Under the pieces are notes generated by a model. That model did no database searches. It had not been told where the DNA came from and saw only the letters and a program-made list of their open reading frames with translations. From Streptomyces sp. NBC_01267 (lineage in GTDB: Bacteria > Actinomycetota > Actinomycetes > Streptomycetales > Streptomycetaceae): a stretch of 64,000 nt of DNA. Positions 22,401 to 30,690 of this stretch are shown here, one piece after another. The translations under genes were made by a program, and so were the position numbers. Numbering within the stretch: the first letter of the stretch is position 1; each line of letters starts with the position of its first letter. Location of the stretch: NCBI RefSeq assembly GCF_036241575.1, contig NZ_CP108455.1, forward strand, positions 3,840,001-3,904,000, given 5' to 3'.

Positions 22401-23840
22401 CTACGCCCAGGTGATCAGCCGCTTCGGCTGTTCCAGGACTGCTGCGATGTCGGCGAGGAACTTCGAGCCGAGTTCGCCGTCGATGAGGCGGTGGTCGAAG
22501 GAGAGCGCCAGGGTGGTGACCTGGCGGGGCTTGACCTTGCCCTTGTGGACCCAGGGCTGGAGCTTGATCGCGCCGACCGCGAGGATCGCGGACTCGCCCG
22601 GGTTGAGGATCGGCGTGCCGGTGTCGACGCCGAAGACGCCCACGTTGGTGATGGTCACCGTGCCGCCCTGCATCGCCGCAGGCGACGTCTTGCCCTCGCG
22701 GGCCGTGGCGACCAGCTCGCCCAGCGAACGGGCCAGCTCCGGCAGGGTCTTGGCGTGCGCGTCCTTGATGTTCGGCACGAGGAGACCCCGCGGGGTGGCC
22801 GCGGCGATGCCCAGGTTCACGTAGTGCTTCTGGACGATCTCCTGGTTCGCCTCGTCCCAGGCCGAGTTCACCGCAGGGTTACGCCGGACCGCGACCAGCA
22901 CCGCCTTCGCGATCAGCAGCAGCGGGTTCACCCGCAGCCCCTCGAACTCCCGGTCCAGCTTCAGCTCCGCGACCAGCTTCATCGTGCGTGTCACATCGAG
23001 CGTCACGAACTCCGTCACATGCGGCGCCGTGAACGCACTGTCCACCATCGCCTGCGCGGTGACCTTCCGAACGCCCTTGACCGGGATACGGGTCTCCCGG
23101 GCGTCCGGAGAAACGGGGGCCACCACGGCCACCCGCTCCTGCTCCTGCACCTGTCCCTCCACCACCACCGGCTCCGGCTGCTGCGCGACCGGCGCCGCTG
23201 CCGCGTGGATGTCCTCGCGGGTGATGATCCCGTCCGGACCCGACGGCGTGACCGTCGTCAGATCGATGCCCAGGTCCTTGGCCAGCTTGCGGACCGGCGG
23301 CTTCGCCAGCGGACGGCCCGAAGTGTGACCGTTCACGGGCACCTCCGGGGCTACGGGCACCGGCGAGGGCGCAGTAGCGGGCGGCGCGTAGTACGTCCCC
23401 TCCGGCGCGGCCTCCGGCTCCGGCGCCGCGCCCTTGCGCGGGCGGCGCTTCGTGGAGGACTCGGCGACGCCGTACCCGACCAGGACCGGCTGCCGCGCGG
23501 CGGGCTTCGCCGCCTCGCCGGCCGCCTCCGGCTGGTCCGCGACAGCAGCCGCGGGCTCAGCGACGGGCTCGGGTTCCGAACCGGGCGCCCCGCCCACCGT
23601 GATGATCACCTGGCCGACATCGACCGTGGTGCCCTCTGCGAACCGCAGCTCACGCACCACCCCGTCGAACGGGATGGGCAGCTCGACCGCCGCCTTCGCC
23701 GTCTCGACCTCGCACACGACCTGGCCGTCCGTCACCGTGTCACCCGGCGCGACGTACCACTTGAGGATCTCCGCCTCGGTGAGCCCCTCGCCCACGTCGG
23801 GCATCTTGAACTCTCGGACCGGGATCGCAATATCAGTCAT
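22401..23840 (-). CDS. Branched-chain 2-oxoacid dehydrogenase E2 (dihydrolipoamide acyltransferase), cluster 1
   Basis: This 479-residue E2 core passes the acyl group from lipoamide to CoA. A lipoyl domain has Lys49 in CEVETAKAAVE. An Ala/Pro linker, a peripheral subunit-binding domain (PPVRKLAKDLGIDL, about 265-300), and a catalytic acyltransferase domain ending with FDHRLIDGELG follow. In S. avermitilis the corresponding genes are called bkdFGH or bkdABC, and I cannot tell which set this one equals. It is third of three genes with E1alpha and E1beta. ATG 23840 is used; GTG 23846 is also possible, because GAGGAG is nearer to it. The complex makes branched starter units for fatty acids and polyketides and degrades Val, Leu and Ile. 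Confidence 0.93.
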   Translation of the reverse strand: MTDIAIPVREFKMPDVGEGLTEAEILKWYVAPGDTVTDGQVVCEVETAKAAVELPIPFDGVVRELRFAEGTTVDVGQVIITVGGAPGSEPEPVAEPAAAVADQPEAAGEAAKPAARQPVLVGYGVAESSTKRRPRKGAAPEPEAAPEGTYYAPPATAPSPVPVAPEVPVNGHTSGRPLAKPPVRKLAKDLGIDLTTVTPSGPDGIITREDIHAAAAPVAQQPEPVVVEGQVQEQERVAVVAPVSPDARETRIPVKGVRKVTAQAMVDSAFTAPHVTEFVTLDVTRTMKLVAELKLDREFEGLRVNPLLLIAKAVLVAVRRNPAVNSAWDEANQEIVQKHYVNLGIAAATPRGLLVPNIKDAHAKTLPELARSLGELVATAREGKTSPAAMQGGTVTITNVGVFGVDTGTPILNPGESAILAVGAIKLQPWVHKGKVKPRQVTTLALSFDHRLIDGELGSKFLADIAAVLEQPKRLITWA

Positions 23841-23854
23841 GGTCACGGCGCTCC

Positions 23855-24835
23855 TCAGTACGCAAGCGAGCGGTCGACGGCGTCGAGCACCCGGTCCAGG
23901 CCCGGCAGGTACTCGTCCTCCAGGCGCGCCGGCGGGTACGGGACGTGGAATCCGCCGACCCGCAGCACCGGTGCCTCCAGGTGGTAGAAGCACCGCTCGG
24001 TGATCCGGGCGGCGATCTCCGCGCCCGTACCGAGGAACACCGGCGCCTCGTGCACCACGACCAGCCTCCGCGTCTTCTCCACCGAGGTCTGCACGGTGTC
24101 GAAGTCGATCGGGGACATCGACCGCAGATCGACGACTTCGAGGGACTTGCCCTCCTCGGCCGCCGCTGCCGCCGCCTCCAGGCAGACCTTGACCATCGGG
24201 CCGTACGCGGCGAGCGTCAGGTCCGATCCCTCACGGGCGACGCGGGCCTTGTGCAGCTGGTGCGGGATCGCGTCGACATCGACCTCGCCCTTGTCCCAGT
24301 ATCGTCGCTTCGGCTCGAAGAAGATGATGGGGTCGTCGCTCTGGATGGCCTGCTGCATCATCCAGTACGCGTCCGAAGGATTGGACGGCGAGACGACCTT
24401 GAGGCCCGCCACGTGCGCGAAGAGCGCCTCGGGCGACTCGGAGTGGTGCTCGACCGCGCCGATGCCACCGCCGTACGGGATACGGACGACGACCGGGAGC
24501 TTGATCTTGCCGAGCGCACGGGCGTGCATCTTCGCCAGCTGCGTGACGATCTGGTCGTACGCCGGGAAGACGAAACCGTCGAACTGGATCTCCACGACCG
24601 GGCGGTAGCCGCGCAGGGCCAGACCGATCGCCGTACCGACGATGCCGGACTCGGCGAGCGGGGTGTCGATGACCCGGCCCTCGCCGAAGTCCTTGTGCAG
24701 CCCGTCGGTGATCCGGAAGACGCCGCCGAGTTTGCCGACGTCCTCACCCATGATGAGGACCTTGGGGTCGGTGTCGAGCGCCTTGCGCAGCGACTCGTTG
24801 AGCGCCTTCGCGATGCTCATGCTTTTCGCGGCCAT
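23855..24835 (-). CDS. Branched-chain 2-oxoacid dehydrogenase E1 beta subunit, cluster 1
   Basis: This 326-residue E1 beta subunit binds thiamine diphosphate together with E1alpha. It shows IMGEDVGKLGGVFRITDGL (the thiamine-activating glutamate region), DTPLAESGIVG, the FDGFVFPAYDQI segment and RIPYGGGIGAVEHHSES, all characteristic of the BCKDH class. It lies 2 nt after the E1alpha stop and 14 nt before the E2 start, so the three genes form a tight operon. Confidence 0.95.
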   Translation of the reverse strand: MAAKSMSIAKALNESLRKALDTDPKVLIMGEDVGKLGGVFRITDGLHKDFGEGRVIDTPLAESGIVGTAIGLALRGYRPVVEIQFDGFVFPAYDQIVTQLAKMHARALGKIKLPVVVRIPYGGGIGAVEHHSESPEALFAHVAGLKVVSPSNPSDAYWMMQQAIQSDDPIIFFEPKRRYWDKGEVDVDAIPHQLHKARVAREGSDLTLAAYGPMVKVCLEAAAAAAEEGKSLEVVDLRSMSPIDFDTVQTSVEKTRRLVVVHEAPVFLGTGAEIAARITERCFYHLEAPVLRVGGFHVPYPPARLEDEYLPGLDRVLDAVDRSLAY

Positions 24836-24837
24836 GA

Positions 24838-25998
24838 TCAGTTGTCCTCCTCGGCCGAGTCGGCGAAGGACGCCTGGTAGGCGGCGAACTGCGCGCGTTC
24901 CTCGTCGACCAGCGCGTGGCCGTCCGCATGGGTGTGCTCGAACATGGCCATCGTGTCCGGGTCCGGCATCGACCGGACGGCCTCACGGACCCGCTTGCCG
25001 AGCGCTTCGCTCTCGCTCTCCAGCTCGGTGAAGAACGCCTCGTCGGCGAACTTCTGCTTCTCCAGGTACGTCTTCAGCCGCTGGATCGGGTCCTTGGCCT
25101 CCCACGCCGACCGCTCGTCGTCCGAGCGGTACTTCGTCGGGTCGTCGGACGTGGTGTGCGCACCCATCCGGTACGTGAACGCCTCCACCAGCGTGGGGCC
25201 CTCACCCCGGCGGGCCCGCTCCAGCGCCGACCTGGTGACGGCCAGGCAGGCCAGGACGTCGTTACCGTCGACCCGAACGCCGGGGAAGCCGAAGCCCTGG
25301 GCCCGCTTGTAGAGCGGCACCCGCATCTGCTTCTCGGTGGGCTCGGAGATCGCCCACTGGTTGTTCTGGCAGAAGAAGACCACCGGGGCGTTGTAGACCG
25401 CCGAGAAGGTGAACGCCTCCGCCACGTCGCCCTGGCTGGACGCGCCGTCACCGAAGTACGCGACGACCGCGGAGTCCGCGCCGTCCTTGGCGATGCCCAT
25501 CGCGTAGCCGGTCGCGTGCAGCGTCTGCGAACCGATGACGATGGTGTACAGGTGGAAGTTGTTGCTGTTGGGGTCCCAGCCGCCGTGATTCACACCGCGG
25601 AACATGCCCAGCAGATTGGTGGGGTCGACCCCACGGCACCAGGCGACGCCGTGCTCCCGGTAGGTCGGGAAGACGTAGTCGTCGTCCCGCAGGGCCCGGC
25701 CCGAACCGATCTGGGCGGCTTCCTGGCCGAGCAGCGAGGCCCACAGGCCCAGCTCCCCCTGGCGCTGCAGGGAGGTGGCCTCGGCGTCGAAGCGGCGCGT
25801 CAGGACCATGTCCCGGTAGAGACCGCGCAGCTCCTCTGGCGTGAGATCCACTTCGTACTCGGGGTGCTCGATGCGCTCGCCCTCGGGCGTCAGCAGCTGT
25901 ACGAGCTGGGGCTCGGACGCCTGCGGCGTCTTCGCGGCGCCGGCTCGCTTGCTGCTGCGTCGCGGCTTGCGCGGCGCGGCAGTGCTCTCCACGGTCAC
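24838..25998 (-). CDS. Branched-chain 2-oxoacid dehydrogenase E1 alpha subunit, cluster 1
   Basis: This 386-residue thiamine-dependent decarboxylase subunit has GDG(A)SSQGD followed by FTFSAVYNAPVVFFCQNN, the ThDP/Mg motif, near residues 180-215. It also carries the phosphorylation-loop-like YRMGAHTTSDDPTKYR region. The first 35 residues are a basic Ala/Lys/Arg leader. It is the first gene of the operon and starts at GTG 25998 after GGAG. An AT-rich palindrome at 26188-26214 in the divergent spacer may control it. The presence of a second complete set in the same window (43160-46706) suggests different substrates or growth phases. Confidence 0.95.
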   Translation of the reverse strand: MTVESTAAPRKPRRSSKRAGAAKTPQASEPQLVQLLTPEGERIEHPEYEVDLTPEELRGLYRDMVLTRRFDAEATSLQRQGELGLWASLLGQEAAQIGSGRALRDDDYVFPTYREHGVAWCRGVDPTNLLGMFRGVNHGGWDPNSNNFHLYTIVIGSQTLHATGYAMGIAKDGADSAVVAYFGDGASSQGDVAEAFTFSAVYNAPVVFFCQNNQWAISEPTEKQMRVPLYKRAQGFGFPGVRVDGNDVLACLAVTRSALERARRGEGPTLVEAFTYRMGAHTTSDDPTKYRSDDERSAWEAKDPIQRLKTYLEKQKFADEAFFTELESESEALGKRVREAVRSMPDPDTMAMFEHTHADGHALVDEERAQFAAYQASFADSAEEDN

Positions 25999-26187
25999 GT
26001 GCGTGCTCCTCCGTCGGTCCGGCCCCCGGGGTTGCCGGTAAGGCCAGTGCGGCTCGCCTGGATCCGTACCCCCGCACGGGGTGGGTGCGAAAAGGCCGGA
26101 ACAGGCGTGACAGGTGCCCCGGCGAGCACCCTGTCAAAGGCACGTTACCCAGTGCGTCGCGGAACTGCGAAACCCCATTTGACCTGC

Positions 26188-26214
26188 GATTTTGCTTGGA
26201 TTTCCAAGTAAATC
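26188..26214. promoter_or_regulatory. AT-rich palindrome between bkd cluster 1 and the response regulator
   Basis: The stretch has arms GATTTTGCTTGGA (26188-26200) and TCCAAGTAAATC (26203-26214), complementary except for one insertion and one mismatch. It is much richer in A+T than its surroundings. It lies 190 nt before the E1alpha start and 111 nt before the response-regulator start. An Lrp/AsnC-type site (for example for BkdR) would look like this, but binding is unproven. Confidence 0.45.
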
Positions 26215-26310
26215 GAAAAATGGGCGAACAATCACTGGTCACAGCCTTGCAGGCCGCCGGAACAGGGGCACGTTATAACGCGCACCCCGGGCACGGGAAG
26301 AGTTCGTGTG

Positions 26311-26324
26311 GGAAACTGGTTTCC
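26311..26324. promoter_or_regulatory. Palindrome abutting the response-regulator start codon
   Basis: GGAAACTGGTTTCC has perfect 6-bp arms and ends directly before the GTG start at 26325. It may be an autoregulatory site or an mRNA hairpin masking the ribosome site. No other clear ribosome-binding sequence is present. Confidence 0.4.
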
Positions 26325-26984
26325 GTGCGCGAAGACGGAAAAATCAGTGTATTTCTCCTTGATGACCATGAAGTGGTCCGTCGTGGGGTTCATGAGCTTC
26401 TGGCGCTCGAAGAGGACATCGAGATCGTCGGCGAGGCGGGCACCGCGGCGGACGCCCTCGCCCGGATCCCCGCCACCAGACCCGATGTCGCGGTGCTCGA
26501 CGTACGGCTGCCGGACGGCAGCGGGGTCGAGGTCTGCCGCGAGATCCGCTCGGCCGACGAGAACATCAAATGTCTGATGCTGACCTCTTTCTCCGACGAC
26601 GAGGCGCTTTTCGACGCGATCATGGCGGGCGCGTCCGGCTACGTACTGAAGGCGATCCGCGGCAGTGAGCTGCTCTCGGCCGTACGGGATGTCGCGGCCG
26701 GGAAGTCGCTGCTCGATCCGGTGGCCACCGCCCGGGTGCTGGAGCGGCTCCGCGACGGTGGCAGCAGCAAACGGGACTCCCGGCTGGCGAGCCTCACCGA
26801 CCAGGAACGCAAGATTCTCGATCTGATCGGCGAGGGACTGACGAACCGGGTCATCGGCGAGCGGCTGCATCTCGCAGAGAAAACGATCAAGAATTACGTC
26901 TCCAGTCTGCTCTCCAAGCTGGGCATGGAACGGCGCTCCCAGGCCGCCGCGTTCGTGGCCCGCATCCAGGCCGAACGGAACTGA
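26325..26984 (+). CDS. DevR/DosR-like NarL-family response regulator
   Basis: This 219-residue response regulator has a receiver domain with Asp13/Asp14, phosphoacceptor Asp59 (VAVLDVRLPDG), Thr87 and Lys109 (GYVLKAIRG). A LuxR-type HTH carries LTDQERKILDLIGEGLTN and LAEKTIKNYVSSLLSKLGMERR. From memory, it is very close to mycobacterial DosR/DevR along its length, including the Lys-Thr-x-Lys-Asn recognition helix that touches DNA. No histidine kinase is adjacent, so it is an orphan regulator in this window. GTG 26325 matches the family start. A DosR-type box lies 113 nt after its stop, before the next gene, which fits local regulation. Confidence 0.9.
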   Translation: MREDGKISVFLLDDHEVVRRGVHELLALEEDIEIVGEAGTAADALARIPATRPDVAVLDVRLPDGSGVEVCREIRSADENIKCLMLTSFSDDEALFDAIMAGASGYVLKAIRGSELLSAVRDVAAGKSLLDPVATARVLERLRDGGSSKRDSRLASLTDQERKILDLIGEGLTNRVIGERLHLAEKTIKNYVSSLLSKLGMERRSQAAAFVARIQAERN

Positions 26985-27069
26985 GACGGCGCCGGTCTCC
27001 CGTACGGGACCGAGCTGATCTCCCTCAGCGGCCCGGACGGCTCCTCGCCGAACCGGCGTCGGTCCGCCC

Positions 27070-27088
27070 CGGAACCGAGTCGGTTCCG
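27070..27088. promoter_or_regulatory. Perfect 19-bp palindrome upstream of the DosR-like box
   Basis: CGGAACCGAGTCGGTTCCG has perfect 9-bp arms around one central base. It lies between the response-regulator stop and the DosR-like box. It could be a terminator for the regulator gene or a second operator. Confidence 0.5.
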
Positions 27089-27097
27089 CGCAACTTA

Positions 27098-27117
27098 TTC
27101 GGGACCTATGTCCCGAA
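27098..27117. promoter_or_regulatory. DosR/DevR-type box
   Basis: TTCGGGACCTATGTCCCGAA matches the mycobacterial DosR consensus TTSGGGACTWWAGTCCCSAA at 18 of 20 positions and is a palindrome around a 4-nt centre. It ends 55 nt before the PNPOx-family start and lies just downstream of a DosR-like regulator gene. Confidence 0.75.
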
Positions 27118-27172
27118 TCCTGAGGCAGCTGTCCCCTTACGGGCATCGCGCCCGGGGCGGACAGTGGAAGCC

Positions 27173-27595
27173 ATGCCCATCGAGGAACTCCGCGCCATCG
27201 CCCTGCTCAGCCGTGTGTCGTACGGCCGGGTCTCCGCCAGCATGCGCGCGCTGCCCTTCCTGGCCGTCGCCCAGCACATCGTGTCGGACGGCTGCGTCGT
27301 CCTGCGGATGCACGCGGGCCACGGGCACCACGATGCCTGCGCGGGAAGCGTCGTCGCCTACGCGGCCGACAACCTGGGCTCCGGGGACGCACACCTCTGG
27401 TCGGTCCAGTTCACCGGCACCGCCGAACTGACCAAGCCCGCACCGGAGGAGTTCGCCCGCTTCGAACCGGCCCCCGCGGAGGTGAACGGGGAACCGTACG
27501 AGGCGGTCTATCTGCGCATCAGGCCCCAGTTCGCGACGCTGGACCGGATGGAGTACCCGGCTTCGGACTCCCTCACACCCCTCTCCGTGATCTGA
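27173..27595 (+). CDS. Pyridoxamine 5'-phosphate oxidase family protein
   Basis: This 140-residue protein of the PNPOx-like split-barrel flavoprotein fold begins MPIEELRAIALLSRVSYGRVS, with LPFLAVAQHIVSDGCVVLRM as the second strand pair and VYLRIRPQFATLDRMEYP near the end. Such small proteins bind FMN or F420 and reduce stress-related or xenobiotic substrates; the substrate here is unknown. The DosR-type box in front suggests induction by low oxygen or redox stress. ATG 27173 with GGAAG upstream is chosen over GTG 27164. Confidence 0.8.
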   Translation: MPIEELRAIALLSRVSYGRVSASMRALPFLAVAQHIVSDGCVVLRMHAGHGHHDACAGSVVAYAADNLGSGDAHLWSVQFTGTAELTKPAPEEFARFEPAPAEVNGEPYEAVYLRIRPQFATLDRMEYPASDSLTPLSVI

Positions 27596-27626
27596 CGCAC
27601 GCTCTGCGTGATCTAACATCTGGCGA

Positions 27627-28628
27627 GTGCCGCGCTCATATGCAACACCGCCCGTGAAGGATCTACTGCGCCGCTACGGATCCGCGGGCTCCCCACTCTC
27701 CTGCGAACCCGTCGCCCAGGGCCTGCTGAACCGCGGCTACCGCCTTGCCACCACCCACGGCGACTTCTTCCTCAAGCACCATCTCGACGGCGACCCGGCC
27801 GCGATCAGCCGCCAGCACCGCGCCACCCAGCGCCTGCAGGCCCTCGGGGTCCCCGTCGCCCCGCCCCTGGCCGACACGGACGGCGACACCGTCACCGTGC
27901 TCGGCGGCCGGTGCTACGCGCTCCACCCCTGGATCGACGGACGGCACCGGGACGGCGCCCAGCTCTCCACGGCGGGTTCACAGCGGCTCGGCGCGCTGCT
28001 GGGGCTGGTGCACACCGGCCTGGAACAGGTGATGGAGGCCGAGACGGCCCCGCCCGAGCACGAGAGTGCCGACCCCTCGGACACCTTCGACGTCATCGAC
28101 GCGCTGCTGGGCCTGGCAGGCGGGCGCTCCGCCCGGGACACCTTCGACGAGCTGGCGGAGCACCGCCTCCGGGAGCGCCGGAGGCTCCTGGAACGGCACG
28201 CGCACCGCAGGCCGCCGCCGGGCACCGCGCGCGGCTGGGTGCACGGGGACTTCCATCCGCTGAATCTGCTCTACCGGGGCGCCGAGCCCGCCGCGATCAT
28301 CGACTGGGACCGACTGGGCGTGAAACCGCGCGCCGAGGAAGTGGTGCGGGCCGCGGTGATCTTCTTCGTGCAGCCCACCGGCGAACTGGAACTGGCCAAG
28401 GTGCGGGCGTACGCCCGCGCGTACCGGCGGGCAGCCGCCGTCTGCGCCACGGAACTGGCCGCGGCCGTACACCGGGTGTGGTGGGAGCGGCTGAACGACT
28501 TCTGGATACTGCGCTGGCGCTACCAGCTCCACGACCGCAGGGCCGACCCGCTGTTCCCCGCGGCGTCGGCCCTGGTGGTGTGGTGGACCCGCGAGTACGA
28601 GGCGGTGTGCGAGGCCTTCGCGAGCTGA
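27627..28628 (+). CDS. Phosphotransferase (APH family)
   Basis: This 333-residue aminoglycoside-phosphotransferase/choline-kinase-fold enzyme has the catalytic loop VHGDFHPLNLLYRG (about residues 208-221, with the catalytic Asp and the Asn) and the metal-binding IIDWDRLGVKPR. An N-terminal lobe with GDFFLKHHLDG supplies the ATP-binding lysine. It would phosphorylate a small hydroxylated metabolite; resistance cannot be inferred. GTG 27627 gives the full N-lobe. It follows the PNPOx gene by 31 nt and may share its transcript. It is convergent with the kinase gene. Confidence 0.85.
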   Translation: MPRSYATPPVKDLLRRYGSAGSPLSCEPVAQGLLNRGYRLATTHGDFFLKHHLDGDPAAISRQHRATQRLQALGVPVAPPLADTDGDTVTVLGGRCYALHPWIDGRHRDGAQLSTAGSQRLGALLGLVHTGLEQVMEAETAPPEHESADPSDTFDVIDALLGLAGGRSARDTFDELAEHRLRERRRLLERHAHRRPPPGTARGWVHGDFHPLNLLYRGAEPAAIIDWDRLGVKPRAEEVVRAAVIFFVQPTGELELAKVRAYARAYRRAAAVCATELAAAVHRVWWERLNDFWILRWRYQLHDRRADPLFPAASALVVWWTREYEAVCEAFAS

Positions 28629-28700
28629 CCGAGCAGGTCGGACAGGTCGGGCAGGTCGGCTCGCGAAGGGCGGCTCGGGCGGATCCCCGGTTCGGGCAGG

Positions 28701-30356
28701 TCAGTTGCCGGGAGCGGCCGTACCGCCGCCGGCCGGGTCGCCGCCCGCGCCGGTGGTGGTCGTACCCGTGCCCGAGGTGGTGCCGTCGGTGGTCGACCCG
28801 TCGGTGGTGGACCCGGTGCTCGTCGCACCACCGTCCTGGTTTCCACCGCTCTGGGACCCCGAGGACGTGGAACCCTCGCTCCCCGAACCGCCGTTCTGGT
28901 TCCCGCCGTTCTGCTTCCCGCCCGTGGACGAGCTCCCGCTGCTGGACGAACCACCGGACGTCGAGGGCGGCGGCGAGGAGGGCTCCCCGGGGTCCGACTC
29001 GCTCGGGGTGTTCGACGGGGTGTACGACGGCCGGTCCGGGTACTGGCCGCCGCTCGACGTGCCGGGGGCCGAGGTGTCCGGGCTGGAGTCGTCCGTCGGG
29101 GTGTCGCTCGGCTTCTTGGTGTCCGACTGCGTGGGCGACGGCGACTTGTCGGTGGTCGAACCACCGGTGCCGTTGATGCCCCAGCCGCCCATCGCGAAGA
29201 CGACGCCCGCCACGACGGCGATCACCGCGAGCGCGGCGACCACCCACAACCAGCCACGCCCGCCCCGGCCGTTGCCGTCACCGTCGTACGAACCGTCGTC
29301 CGGGTTCATCGGCGGCAGGATCGGGCCCTGCGAGGTGTCGCCGTGCTGCGGGTGACCGAGCGCCGTGGTGGCCGCGGTGCCCATCGCCGGGGTGTGGCTG
29401 CCCTCGTGCATGGCCACCGGGCCGGTGTTCCACGTCCCCGTGTGACCGCCCTGCTGCTGGAGCATCTGGAGCGAGTACGCGACCAGGGCCCGCATCTCCT
29501 CGGCGCTCTGGAACCGGTCGTCCGGGTCCTTCGCGAGGGAGCGCATGACGAGCCCGTCGAGCTCCGGCGGCACCGCGCCCGCCACCTGCGACGGCGGGAC
29601 CGGCATGTCCTGGACGTGCTGGTAGACCACCGACAGCGGGGTCTCGCCGGTGAACGGGGGCCGCAGCGCGAGCAGTTCGTACAGCAGGCAGCCCGTGGCG
29701 TACAGGTCGGACCGGTGGTCGACGGCCTTGCCGAGCGCCTGCTCGGGGGAGAGGTACTGCGGCGTCCCCATGACCATGCCGGTCTGGGTCATCGTCGACG
29801 CGGCCCCGTGCAGGGCGCGGGCGATACCGAAGTCCATCACCTTGACCGCGCCGGCGTCCGTGATGATCACGTTGGCGGGCTTGATGTCGCGGTGCACGAT
29901 GCCGTGCTGATGGGAGTATGCGAGCGCTTCGAGCACGCCGGAGACGATGATCAGCGCCTGCTCGGGCGGCGGGGCCTCGGCGTTCATCAGCAGATCGCGG
30001 ATGGTGCGGCCCTCGACCAGCTCCATCACGATGTACGGGACGGTGTTGCCGCCCCAGTAGTCCTCGCCCGAGTCGTACACCGCGACCACCGCGTGGTGGT
30101 TCAGACCGGCGACCGACTGTGCCTCGCGGGTGAACCGGGCCTTGGAGACCGGGTCCTCGGCGAGATCGGAACGGAGTAGCTTGACAGCCACGGTGCGGCC
30201 GAGCCGCACGTCCTCGGCCGCGAACACCTCGGCCATGCCACCGCGGCCCAGCCGGTAGGTCAGCCGGTAACGGCCGTCGCCGACGAGTCCGCCGACGCCC
30301 CACGACTCCGGCGAGTCCGACACCCCGCCGCCGCCTGCCTCGGATTCGGGTGCCAT
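28701..30356 (-). CDS. Membrane Ser/Thr protein kinase with low-complexity extracytoplasmic tail
   Basis: The protein has 551 residues. The kinase domain (about 28-290) is intact: the Gly loop LGRGGMAEVF, Lys59, catalytic HRDIKPAN (Asp157), DFG (Asp175), and the activation loop MTQTGMVMGTPQYLSPEQ. A 70-residue linker leads to one transmembrane segment (about 369-391) and an outer tail of about 160 residues almost entirely Ser, Thr, Gly, Pro and Asn, without PASTA repeats. This is a Hanks-type signalling kinase acting at the membrane. It is divergent from another kinase of the same type, and the two may cross-phosphorylate. ATG 30356 is chosen; the longer frame lacks support. Confidence 0.92.
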   Translation of the reverse strand: MAPESEAGGGGVSDSPESWGVGGLVGDGRYRLTYRLGRGGMAEVFAAEDVRLGRTVAVKLLRSDLAEDPVSKARFTREAQSVAGLNHHAVVAVYDSGEDYWGGNTVPYIVMELVEGRTIRDLLMNAEAPPPEQALIIVSGVLEALAYSHQHGIVHRDIKPANVIITDAGAVKVMDFGIARALHGAASTMTQTGMVMGTPQYLSPEQALGKAVDHRSDLYATGCLLYELLALRPPFTGETPLSVVYQHVQDMPVPPSQVAGAVPPELDGLVMRSLAKDPDDRFQSAEEMRALVAYSLQMLQQQGGHTGTWNTGPVAMHEGSHTPAMGTAATTALGHPQHGDTSQGPILPPMNPDDGSYDGDGNGRGGRGWLWVVAALAVIAVVAGVVFAMGGWGINGTGGSTTDKSPSPTQSDTKKPSDTPTDDSSPDTSAPGTSSGGQYPDRPSYTPSNTPSESDPGEPSSPPPSTSGGSSSSGSSSTGGKQNGGNQNGGSGSEGSTSSGSQSGGNQDGGATSTGSTTDGSTTDGTTSGTGTTTTGAGGDPAGGGTAAPGN

Positions 30357-30690
30357 CAGTCCTCGCCGTCGTGTCGGTTCCGCGTCAGCGGTGGTACGCG
30401 CATGGTGCTCGGTGGTCCGTGTGGCCCAGTACCACGTCACGCTACAGGTTCGGCGGCAGGGCCCGGTCCGGCAATGACCGGCCATCAAACCCGCAATCGC
30501 ATCGCCCATGCAAATTCGACGGGCTTCCTGTAACGCTTGCGAGACGCTTGATACGCGTACGGTCACGGAACGGGCACCCCGCTTGACGTCCCCCTGGCCT
30601 CGGGCAGACTTTCCCCGTACGTCAGGATCAGCAGGCAACGATCCGCACGCGACATCGGGCCACGTCAGTGCGCCGAGGGGGAGCCACGTC
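30357..30690. other. Divergent promoter region of two kinase genes
   Basis: This 334-nt spacer holds both kinase promoters. Several direct and inverted pieces around CGCTTGATACGCGTACGG (about 30545) are seen, but no operator that I can name. Confidence 0.4.

Noticed and set aside
28634..28660. Three GCAGGTCGG-type 9-bp repeats after the phosphotransferase gene
   Set aside because: Only three short copies between convergent genes; too little to call a functional repeat.
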